Positions 46,901 to 55,564 of a DNA stretch of 64,000 nt are shown piece after piece. Source of the DNA: Bolinopsis microptera (lineage: Eukaryota; Ctenophora; Tentaculata; Lobata; Bolinopsidae); NCBI RefSeq assembly GCF_026151205.1, contig NC_087082.1:9804901-9868900 (forward strand), read 5' to 3'. Position 1 is the stretch's first letter; the number at the start of each line of letters is the position of its first letter. Under the pieces are notes generated by a model. It did not search any database, was not told the DNA's origin, and was given only the letters and a program-made list of their open reading frames with translations. Position numbers and translations under genes: made by a program.

Positions 46901-49900
46901 AAAGAGTTTGAGTTCGATGAGAAATACGAGAGTCCTCTATTCGACCTCATAATGCTATCACACTGCTTGTACACATTTGAGGACCCGTTTGAGGCAGTTT
47001 CGCACGCGGTCAAATTTCTGAAACCTCATGGTAAAATTCTCATATTCAACCAAGGAGAATCTGCATGTTCGGAGATGTACACATACTTGATAAACCAAAG
47101 TGATTAAAACATCTTTAACACCAGTCTAACCCACGCAAATCACGCACTCACCGCACCAAAAATAGCGTCTTTCATCCGAGCTAAGCACCCAGAATTGATA
47201 GTTTCTGTCCAGGAGGATATCACTCATATAGGCGTGGACGAGTTTGTTCGGGAGGAGAATGGGTCGAGAAACGATGAGGTCGTCTCCTTCTTCTTACAAG
47301 CTGAGTTCCAGGATTTAAGCGAGGAGGCTAGAGAACATGTTAAAGAGACTGTGAGGAAAAACTGTGATGTAGTTGATGATAAATATCTTATTAGACACGC
47401 TTGTGCAGGGATAATTGTTTCGCTGTCCAGTGAGGAGTAGGAAGCAAAACTTATCCGCTCTTTCTCCTGGAAGTTTCCGCTTTCTTCGCCAGTTTTATGT
47501 TTTCTTATTTCACCGGGAAATACTTAAAATATGTGAATGGCACAGATGGTGATGACTGATGATCATCCCAGATTTTTTTCAGTCATATGTAATATGTATA
47601 ATTTTAACATTTAGGTGCGAGTAAATTACATTTTTTTAAATCATAGTCAATATATAAAGTTATGTGCGAGTAAATTACATTTTTTTCAAATTATCAATTA
47701 GTTTCAGTCCACTGTCTTTTTATCCTCTACTTTCTCCAATCAGAGACAGAGATATCTTGTAATAATTGTGGTAATTGCTACTCACGAGAGCGCAAAAAAT
47801 CTTAGATAGACTTCAGGCTTAAGCGTTCTTGAAGATATGGCGGAGTGAGAGGTTGGCGCCGTCCAGTGAGGACAGAACCATATTTACCCTACCGGATTTT
47901 ATTCGAATAGAAATTAATTGGACGCTGGCCCAGAGGCTCTACCGTTAATATTAATGTCTGCTCAAATATAGTCTGTCCGTTTACCGTTACGTCCGTCCAA
48001 GTCAAAGTCCGTTGAAATTTTTTTTCAAAAGTATTCCACTGCGAACTTATTGTCCAGTATATTACCACTTTTTAATTTCTATTATAGGACCTGGAGCCAG
48101 AATATAAATTATATCAGGCTATCAGCCGTAAGCTCGTGCCTTGTATCGGTTTGCCTTCTAGTTCTAGTCGTTTAGATGCAGATTCGACGTAATCCTATAC
48201 TGATATCTTCCTCCTCTCCGACTCTATTGTACATCAGGTTAGGTAATCTTTCCTTATTTACAATTACTTATGTTCCAGAAATTTCTTAAATAATATTCCC
48301 GAGAAAAACAAATACCTCAGTCAATGACCATCAAGTTATCTCGTATTTTACTAACTTACAGTATTAGCGTTTTAAAACGTTACGCTTCACTTGCGCTGCG
48401 CAGCTCGATGTGCATGCGAATTTTAATTGTTTACAAATACAAGGGGCTGCGCAAACGAACCGAACTAAAAATAGAACCTGCACTAAAATTGAACACAGTT
48501 TGAAGCTGAAGTATAGTAATAGTATGCAGTATGACAGTTGGTACGTGGCATGGTAGTCGCCATGTATATACGAATGAAATGGTGATATGATTAAACCTGT
48601 TTAATTTTATGGTCGGCGTCATATTCGTGATTTGCTTTTTCCTTCAAAAAGTTGCTCTTCATTTGTTGGAGGGTCTCCGCGTGTTCTATCTTCAATCTCT
48701 CCACTTCTGTCTCCAGATGACCGATCTCCGCCTCCTACAAAAAAAAGGATCTCAAATCTGAAATAGTTACTAGAAATTTTCGTATCATGTTATCTAACTT
48801 AATTTTTATATTGTTCCTCACAATCTTAAACCGTAAAGAATACATCAAAATCGTACAATGCTATGTGGTGATATAAAAATGTACGTTTTTCTCTGGAAAG
48901 TTATTTTGAGTGTACGTGTTGTTGCGTGGGGGCCGGGGGCCTTGCGTGCAGGTATAATTATGTGTACAATTGCGTGTATTATGTGTATAATTGCGTGCAG
49001 GTATAAATATTCCGAAAATAACCTGTTCGAGTCTGATGTGCTGATACTCAGCAAGGTCCTGAAGATCCCTCATAACCTGAGCGTGTTCTCCTTCTTTCTG
49101 TTCTAACAAACTCTTTAACTCTTGCTTCCTTTTCTAAGGCGAGTGAGTTTAAGCCAACATATTGCTTCATGCTTAGATGAGAAATCACATCGTAATAATT
49201 ACAATTATATATGTATAACTAAAATAAATATGAAGTGCAAAAATGATTTTTCCAGACTCACAGTTTAAAAATGATCAGAATCTCTATTAGTATAACTAAC
49301 CTCATACTGCTCAACAATCGCTTCTCTCTCTGTATTTATTTGTTCCAGCTCCTTTTCGTTTTTCTCATTGAGCATGGCTATCGTGCTCTGCCTCTTCTGG
49401 GTCTTTCGAGACATGTACTAAAAATAGTACCTCATAAATACAGCTCTGAACTGGTCGAGTTCGTGGATAATTCTAATTGAAGATTACCGGAATTATGCCA
49501 AGAGCTGAGGTATAAACAGCAGTGGCGTCATTCAGTAAGAAATTAACTTAAAATTAAATTAACTTGACAAAAATGACAATACTAGATTTATCTTGGTGTG
49601 CGCATTTTTGAGTATCTTTCATTTTACAATTGTATGAAATATGAATTACGAAATTCGGAAATCAATAACTCGAGAACTGTAGTTTTCATACCTGTAAATA
49701 TTCGTGACTTTCCATCTTCGTTCTATTAGCTTCATCTTTCAACCATTCGTTCTCCTTTCGTAGTCTTTCCACCTGTACGGTTAAAATCGCATCATGCCTG
49801 TGAAGTCATTCCCCCACCAGAATAGAATTACAATCATGTATAATTTTGTATAGGCATAACGGAAAGGTATTAAAAATCTAGATATAAAAACTGTAATATT

Positions 49901-50134
49901 AGTGTTATAACTATGTGAATCAATAGTGGCTAAAGCGGGCAGCACTTCATCTACCGCAGCACTTCTTGTACGGGAATGAAGAGAAATTACCCAACTCACC
50001 TCACTCTTTACCGACGCCAGTTCGTCGTTCAGTTTCTCCAGCTCAATCCTCGCCACAACCTCTCGTTCTGATGGCTGATCGGCCCCTTTCTTGTCCCCAT
50101 CTGATTTAGCCTTTTTACCCTTCTTTCCTGCCAT
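37969..50134 (-). CDS. Coiled-coil protein with DUF4515-type domain (CCDC166/BBOF1-like)
   Basis: Members of this family are ciliary or basal-body coiled coils. Minus-strand exons: 50134-50000, 49772-49692, 49417-49301, 49133-49023, 48734-about 48598, 38760-38674, 38061-37969. All are phase 0 with GT-AG borders. The start MAGKKGKKAKSDGDKKG is lysine-rich, then continuous heptad-like coiled coil. The domain signature is ENEWLKDEANRTKMESHEYL with YMSRKTQKRQSTIAML. Later exons give EAVQCLVEHTQKISAENKLL and ELLTLIRRSQALTEHKLELQ, which fit the C-terminal half of DUF4515. If the fifth exon is not spliced, the protein stops at once (KQV-stop, 48591) with 195 residues. The last exon found ends at a donor, so the true end lies further left. 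The 9.8-kb intron (48597-38761) contains nested transposons and an opposite-strand gene. Linking the last two exons is inference from phase and family fit. Confidence 0.7.
38127..38500. mobile_element. 374-bp fold-back element
   Basis: Outer arms 38128-38200 and 38428-38500 are inverted copies (GATCCCGTTTGATGCGACAA at the left end). Inside is a second inverted pair, 38219-38251 with 38265-38302 (CTCAAATTATTTGTTATATA). There is also a perfect 14-bp hairpin with GAA loop at 38341-38371. It lies in a DUF4515-gene intron. Confidence 0.8.
39060..40103. repeat. 522-bp tandem duplication carrying GAA-loop hairpins
   Basis: Two copies (39060-39581 and 39582-about 40103) differ at few positions. Each has a short CCCCTTTACTATCATA repeat, a GTGCACGC-GAA-GCGTGCAC hairpin (39177-39195), and a 16-bp GC-only stem with GAA loop (39200-39234; equivalents in copy 2 near 39699-39756). 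The apparent ORFs in three frames across the hairpins are not supported as genes. Confidence 0.85.
40132..40296. mobile_element. TA-flanked MITE, short copy
   Basis: The ends are TTTGACCAAAACCCATAATC and its reverse complement, flanked by TA on both sides (Tc1/mariner-like target). It is an internally deleted relative of the copies at 42115-42622 and 43669-45706. A lone left end lies at 41687-41735. Confidence 0.85.
40297..42114. mobile_element. Complex of nested inverted repeats with CAGGGTA ends
   Basis: CAGGGTA at 40322 and TACCCTG at 41652-41658 bound a 1.3-kb unit. Its arms (40320-40920 against 41490-42090) are inverted copies in rearranged order. The same segments recur at 42640-43650. 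Shared landmarks are GCACGTGCAAACTTTGAGC and ATCACAACGGGACTCC. No transposase was found; short ORFs in both arms are shadows of the repeat. Confidence 0.7.
42115..42622. mobile_element. TA-flanked MITE, full copy with empty insertion site
   Basis: 508 bp with TTTGACCAAAACCC terminal inverted repeats and TA flanks. Position 42368-42375 (ACCCCGAA) is the unoccupied equivalent of the site where the telomere-repeat element inserted in the sister copy at 43669-45706. Confidence 0.85.
42623..43668. repeat. Second copy of the 41-42 kb repeat segment
   Basis: Direct copy of about 40925-41640 plus 41750-42110: GGGATAGACGCTTTG, GACGTCATCAAGTTAACCG, GGTGTTGGGC, GCACACGTGGGGACACGCC. It ends in the CTGACATTATAATCAAAAAG junction before the next MITE. 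Confidence 0.8.
43669..45706. mobile_element. TA-flanked MITE, copy split by a nested element
   Basis: The left part (43669-43934) and right part (45480-45706) together equal the 508-bp MITE at 42115-42622. The TIRs read TTTTACCAAAACCC here. The right flanking dinucleotide has changed from TA to TT. Confidence 0.85.
43935..45479. mobile_element. Telomere-repeat-carrying DNA element with 8-bp target duplication
   Basis: Flanked by a perfect 8-bp duplication ATCCCGAA (43927-43934 and 45480-45487). Ends: a G run then GGAACCAACGGGCATTAATG at left and the complement at right. Both ends carry 10-bp GGGCATTAAT tandem units and GGCAGTGGCAGTCTG with a following fold-back. The interior is two direct copies (44310-44757, 44763-45197) of TCAGGG and TTAGGG arrays plus AATTGTCGCCCACCCGAGCC. 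It has no transposase. The 8-bp duplication points to hAT-like mobilisation. Confidence 0.9.
45707..46570. other. Stretch with degenerate CCCTAA-like repeats
   Basis: Positions 46010-46110 contain scattered CCCTAACC-type motifs (degenerate telomere-like). No gene was seen before the methyltransferase-like ORF. Confidence 0.5.
46571..47440 (+). pseudogene. Histamine N-methyltransferase-like ORF with one internal stop
   Basis: A Rossmann-fold SAM-dependent methyltransferase resembling HNMT, which methylates the imidazole ring of histamine. The likely start is the ATG at 46571 (MTRRESAAPLTIEGYARTF). Visible features are motif I VRMLSIGAGRGQFETRL, the acidic post-I site YAIEPNPAHIPLLE, and the motif IV region FDLIMLSHCLYTFEDP followed by FLKPHGKILIF. 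A TAA at 47105-47107 interrupts the frame. The same frame then stays open for 110 codons (SFIRAKHPELIVSVQEDITH, ending IIVSLSSEE) to a TAG at 47440, about the family's full length (~290 codons). There is no intron, which suggests a retrocopy or an intronless gene. It lies inside the large intron of the DUF4515 gene on the opposite strand. It could be a recent pseudogene, a null allele or a sequencing error. Confidence 0.75.
47441..48590. other. Intronic stretch without recognised features
   Basis: A weak relative of the GATTCGGCGG repeat lies at 47815-47880, and there is a short direct repeat GTGCGAGTAAATTACATTTT (two copies, about 47615 and 47665). No coding sequence was supported. Confidence 0.4.
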
Positions 50135-50149
50135 CTATCGGGCGCTTAA

Positions 50150-50947
50150 AGAATTAATTCGATTGATAAAGTCTTACTTACTACAAATTACTATGCGTGA
50201 CATATAGAGTAAAGTAAAGTAAATAAATAAAACTAAATAAGCAAATTTGATCTGCTCGATCACGTAGCTGGTAAGAATTTATCAGTTTTTCTAATTATTT
50301 TTTATAATTAATGTTTTTTTCCGTTCATTGCGGTCAGTATTAATCAGGGTATGAATTAATACCAATGAGTAGAATATATTCTCAATAAGCTAATAAAACA
50401 GGGTCACAGTTTTCAGTAATAAATTAAATCATTAAGTCAGTGGCAAATGTAAAACTCGTCATAGCCCTAAAACTGGTATTTAAACATAAAACGAACTTTA
50501 AAAATCTTCGTATACCCCAGCTAAAATAAGCACATTCATATGTGTTAAGATAGAAGAACCATTTGTATCACCCTGAAAGTTATCCGACAGTTCATCATGG
50601 GACTCAAGTCTCACCGTGGCTATCATTACTGAAGGACCTTCAGTGAAGGTCAACAAGTAATAAAAAACCAGTTTGTGAAGAAGCTTGATTTAGGTCGGGG
50701 AAGCTTGATTTACTGGGGTAACTTGATTTACCGGGGTAACTTGATTTACCGGGGTAACTTGCAAAACATGGCATACAAAGAGAATCATTAGTTGTGGTCT
50801 AACTATATTTATTCAATATAAGAATCAGAAATATAGGAAGAGGAAGAGTATCCAGCTCTACAGATTTTGGCATTGCGCCAATTCTGAGCAACAAAGAGCG
50901 GAGGCTGTTACCAGATGTTTGCAGCATGGATCAGCAATGCTCTACCG
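50150..50947. other. Intergenic stretch with a 20-bp tandem repeat
   Basis: About three copies of GGGGTAACTTGATTTACC lie at 50684-50762. The DUF4515 gene promoter is presumably just above 50134, but no element can be named. Confidence 0.5.
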
Positions 50948-52033
50948 TCAAGATGGGGCAACTACTAAATCAGATGATTCGGGTGATGAATCGGGAGATT
51001 TAAAAAATTCATCGTTAGGATAACTCATATCGTGGTCTTTTAGAACCACGTATGCTATCTTCTTATGAGTGTTTGTGTGCGTTTTGATTCCTAATTCGGG
51101 AACTTGGAACTTGAATCGTTCCCCGTCCACAACCTGCAGGAGGAACATTTTCATGAGCGATCATACAAAACTCATGTTAAAAGCAGTTACTTCAGGAGTT
51201 AAGAACCGTCCAACAACAGGTCATGAGGTCATTAGATTATAAAATACACAGCATTTGAGTATGTAATCAGGGGGTTCAAAGAGCTAGAGGTCAGGGATAT
51301 TTTAAAATGTGTGAGTATAAGCAGTGGCGTAACGTTGCCTGTTGGCGCCCCCCCCCGAAAATGCGCCCCCCCCCCCCCCCCCCTGTTGATGCCCTCCCCC
51401 CTTTAAACGCCGGTAAAAACTCTAAAAAAGTGTGTTTCTAGAGCAAAACGCGCAGTTTTGCTAAGTACCTCAGTTTTGCTAAGTACCTCAGTTAAGTTTT
51501 TCAAAATTGTCACACATTTGAACGACGATTTTGCGCCCCCCTAAGATGCCCCCCCCCCCCCCCCCCCGCACAGCGGGGTCATTGGGGCCCTTCGTTACGG
51601 CACTGAATACAAGCATGACTGCATACCTCTGTATTGACTTGCTGCGTCTCCAAATTGTAAATATCTTTGAGGTAGTCCTTAATCTCTGTCTTATTCATCT
51701 GGAAACTACATTCGAACATGACGGTGTTGGTAGGTATCCCATCTCGAGGAGGTATAACTCGCATCCAGTACTGTGTGAATACGATCGGAGGCCTGCAAGG
51801 TGGAGGAATTGTAATTTGATTTGATAATAATCATATATATTTACGGGAAAGTAAAATGATCGAAGCAAACTCATCTCTCTAATGGGAACGAATGGGGTAC
51901 AAAACAAGCAATTATGTTTGAGTTTCTACGCTGGCAGGACGTACCGTTTTCTTTGGATGTTGCTTTGTTTTGTATGGTATTTCCAGAGAGTGGCAGAGAT
52001 GCCCTGACGTCCAAATAGGAGAGACCTTGTCAT
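50948..52033 (-). CDS. MRPL23: Mitochondrial ribosomal protein uL23m (MRPL23)
   Basis: Structural protein of the mitochondrial large ribosomal subunit, near the exit tunnel. Three exons: 52033-51945, 51792-51627, 51133-50948, phase-consistent, 146 residues. It opens MTRSLLFGRQGISATLWKYH, a basic, arginine-containing leader suited to mitochondrial import. The core follows: TQYWMRVIPPRDGIPTNTVM, then FQMNKTEIKDYLKDIYNLET, matching the L23 fold in which the hydrophobic EIKDYLKDIYN helix is diagnostic. The third exon has KKIAYVVLKD, equivalent to the KVAYVQL strand of human MRPL23. The acidic tail is lineage-specific. An hAT-like MITE sits in intron 2 only 21 bp from the exon 2 border. Assignment from memory of the family. 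Confidence 0.87.
51322..51605. mobile_element. hAT-like MITE in MRPL23 intron 2
   Basis: The ends CAGTGGCGTAACG and (reverse) CAGTGCCGTAACG are typical of hAT elements. Imperfect 8-bp flanks AGTATAAG and AATACAAG are a probable decayed target duplication. The interior is dominated by long C runs. Confidence 0.75.
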
Positions 52034-52401
52034 TCTATTAAACAATTCGGGGGTGATTTATCAGTGAATCAAATTTCAGCCTCTAATATGTAAACTATTG
52101 TATACGAAAATAACAATTACGGCCGGCATGCATCCTATTCTTCTCATAATTTAAAATTTCAAGTGGATATTCAGCGCGCACGCGCGTGACATTTAACATG
52201 CTGAAATATCGTGCTTTTAACATTCTGAAGTCACTTGGAGATAGCGCTCGATACCATTTACACGCGGACAGTCTCATTAAAGCTTACCTTGGCAACGGGG
52301 AAAAGGAGATTTAAGTGGTAAAAATAAGGAAATTAAGAAGTTTCGTCAACAATTACAATATAAAATGTCAGATTAATAGATAAGAGGTCACATGAGAGAA
52401 A

Positions 52402-53737
52402 TCAGCTCCCAGTTTTCTTCTCCATAACATACGCGACCATGTTCTTAACCCCCTTGTTACTAAAACTTTTCAAACACTCCAAATGCTTATCCAAACTACC
52501 ATTACAAAGTGTTTTTAATGCTAGAACAAAATCCCTGGTTTCATTATAAACAGTTGTGTTTTCATCAGAATGAGACTCTGCCACGACGTTCACGCAACAC
52601 ATCAGAATATCAATGGAATGAGTACAAATCCTTGGCCAACCGTGAACTAGCAAAAGTTTCAGACATTTTAGACAGGACAATCTGACTTCTTCAACATCCC
52701 TCACTTTCATGTAGTCTATTAGTAGGGTTACGATCGATTTGAGATGTTTGATGATGGCTTGTCTGCAAGTCTGAATAATCCTCTCTAAATATTTCACATA
52801 CAAGTGTTTTCTGTTGCTTTTTGTTTCGTACGCAGCGTACTCAAGATACGATAAGAGATACATATCAAAACTGTTCGGTCTCCACAATTCTTGTAGTTTA
52901 TGCGGTGGATCAGTCATCAAGTTCATTAGTGATAAGCTGCACGGTATGGAAAGTTCAAGAACTTCGAAACTTGGGTGGTTGATCAGTTTCATGATCTCAT
53001 CACAAATCACGTGATCAAAATTGTTAACTTTCATCTCGCTTCTGCCGATGTTTTCAATGATGAGGTTGAAACATTTGAGAGCTAGTATTTTGTTTTCGTC
53101 GTGAGAACTTGAAATGAGTTGGAGACAAGGTGGAGCTAACTTCGTTAAGTGTATCCCAATATAAGGGAACTTCGTGTGCGACATTAACCTGACAAATTCA
53201 AACCATCAGTTTATCAACCAAATAACTAATTAAATTACTGGAGACCAAATTAACTTTCGCATAATGGCAGTAAAATTTTCATCGAATAAATTAATCAATA
53301 TAGCATGTGCAATGCGAGAACTACGTTATAGCTATCAATAGTTCTCATGCATCAAATCCTAACAAGTTACTGTAACTATTGGCTCTATATTTTATAAGCT
53401 GTTTAATATCATGTCTCAAAGCAGCCTCAGGCTCACAAATCCAATTCTGATAATCTTCAAAAAACGGCCTCACCTCGTTGATCAATGTATTGAAACATAA
53501 ACACAATAAACCTGGTCTAACTGTACATTATAATAGCGATAACACCACAACTCACCATTTGAAAGCGAAACGAGGTGTGTGTAGTTTGTTGATATTATCT
53601 CCTAGGGGCAGGATAATATCTACCAGTATCTTCTCCAGTAGGGATCCCGTGTGGAGTTCCGGGTCGAACAAGAGTGATCGTACCATCTCGTTCCTTTTCT
53701 CTTGTTTCCACTTTAACCGGTAATCTTTACCTGTCAT
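52402..53737 (-). CDS. TTI2: TELO2-interacting protein 2-like HEAT-repeat protein
   Basis: TTI2 is part of the TTT complex (TELO2-TTI1-TTI2) that, with HSP90, matures PIKK kinases such as mTOR, ATM and ATR. Exons 53737-53556 and 53188-52402 join in phase (...TPRFAFKW-LMSHTKFPYIG...), giving about 322 residues. The family pattern is seen in FAFKW (human-like HAFTW), PCLQLISSSHDENKILALK (helical repeat), YLLSYLEYAAYETKSNRKHL and CLKCLKLLLVHGWPRICTH, where the WPR helix is typical. Human TTI2 has about 510 residues, so N-terminal exons are missing here. None was found between 53737 and the pseudogene at 53925, so the 5' end may be displaced, lost or unrecognised. An unexplained protein-like minus-strand segment (VRPFFEDYQNWICEPEAALR, 53476-53345) lies in the intron but does not fit the splice phase. 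Confidence 0.72.
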
Positions 53738-53924
53738 TTGAAGTTAAGGTCAACGTGAAGTTTTAATGTGCCAGCAGCAGTCAGTAAGTATCCGATTATT
53801 GTTGAAAGCTTCAGAAAACGCAGAAATGTTAATTTTTTAGCTTTTCGAAAATAATGAAAATGATCGTTAAACGGGGAAATCTTTTCCGCTATTTGTGGCA
53901 TCAATCAGTGGGTTATTACTAATA

Positions 53925-55105
53925 ATATGACAATCGAGCAGAAGTTATTGTGGATAAGCGGGCCTGCGGGTTCAGGGAAATCTGTTATCATGTGTGGAAA
54001 AATATAAAAACTAGCACTTTCAGATGCTAGCACTATTAGAACTAGCACTTTCAGATGATCAGAACAAAATCTCAGTATTCTTCTTCCCTGGTCCGGGTAA
54101 TCCTGTTAACATATATGAGAGTGCATTAGAAAAGGCAGGGGTTGCAGCTGAAATTGTTGTGTTTGATGGGTGGGAAAACGGTTGCGAGGAGGAACTATGT
54201 GAGCGGGAACTTGAAATGATGTCGTTGTACAAAGAAAATAACCAAGTTGTCATCATAAAGCTGCAGCAGTACCTCAATTTTCATAATAGATTCGAAAAAC
54301 TCATTCAGGTGGTAAAAACTCAAAAAGGCAGTAACATATTCATAGATGATGCCCAACTCGTAGCATTCCATAACTCTACTGAGAAATCTAAAGAGTTTTC
54401 TAAGACCCTGGTAGAATTTTCTCGAAGTAACTTTGTTTGGGTGGCTTGTGACATAGCACAAAGTCCAACAGACCCAATGGTTTTTAATGGCGGAAAAGAC
54501 GCTATTCAGAGTACATTTGTGGGTCAAGTCTATGATGAGTGGCAAGTAGGAACTCTCCATAAAAACCTGAGAAACACAAGTGAACTGGCGGGAATACTTG
54601 CTCTTATAAGAAACATACAATGTTGAACGCTAACCTTAAGACACGAAATAAGAGTAAATGAGCTTCTTCCAGAACAGGTGCATGGACATTTTATTCACGG
54701 GCCAAGAACGAAAATATATGTTTCCGTGTATCGAAATCACGATTTGCTGGGTGAACTGTTATCACAAGAACTAACTGGATTATTGGAAGAGAGCGATTTG
54801 AAAGTGTCTGATATAGGAGTAGTGTATACGAATTATCGAATGTTGGACTTAATTCAAGTTCCAAGTAATCATAACACTGAAGAAATGGGGTTATGCTGCA
54901 ATAAAGATAGTCCTTCAGCTGAGTGGTCTGCTGTAATTGGGATATTCGGAGTAGATAAAGTAGACGGAGATGTGGATGAAAAAGATTCTTTGTCTCAACT
55001 TTATCTCTACTTTATCTCTACTCATGATATCTAGGGCGAGGGTGAAGTGCAATATTATATTTATGTATCTAGAGAAAGATGAATTCTATTATGGACCGGG
55101 GACCC
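53925..55105 (+). pseudogene. Decayed copy of the NERD-NTPase gene (NTPase half)
   Basis: Nearly identical to 59675-60820 of the intact gene downstream, same orientation. It begins just before the Walker A motif (ISGPAGSGKSVIMCGK), with about 24-27 bp missing between the first nucleotides and that motif. It then contains a local duplication of CTAGCACTTTCAGATG that breaks the frame at 54005-54050, a TGA after ...RNIQC at about 54624, and a small duplication near 55005 at the 3' end. The NERD half is absent. High identity implies a recent segmental duplication followed by inactivation. Confidence 0.88.
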
Positions 55106-55564
55106 ATACAATATAAATAGTATTGTGAACAATGAACATGAGGTAATGATCAAGTTACATACAATATAGCTTCCATGTCATGGAACATAGTAACACAGAT
55201 AATTAGATAAGAAAGCCGCCACGCCGGTAATATAGTCACTACATTACTAGCTCTTTTCTACGCTAGCTACAGTCGTTTGTCACAATAAGGAAGTTGAGTA
55301 GTTCGTTGTTGTACATTTGTTATACATTTACTGACTTGGTGTTTATGAGCTAGTATGGCAGCCCCATGCTATAGTCTAGTAGTAAAACTTAATTCTATTT
55401 ACAGTTTGGCAATTTTAAATTAATGCCCACGATTTGACTCTGATATCATTTGCGTTGTATTGCCGCATATTGCTCTTGAACCGTTCAATTTAGCAACAAT
55501 TTCATGAGTATCTAGGACTACAACCTATTGAAAACATCTGCAGTGTTAGTTTCATCTCATTATC

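Noticed and set aside
53345-53476. Extra TTI2 exon (VRPFFEDYQNW...)
   Set aside because: Its reading phase cannot join the flanking exons, which already join each other in phase. Kept only as an unexplained segment.
54059-54620. Minus-strand ORFs opposite the NTPase copies
   Set aside because: Shadow frames of the plus-strand coding sequence, present identically opposite both copies.
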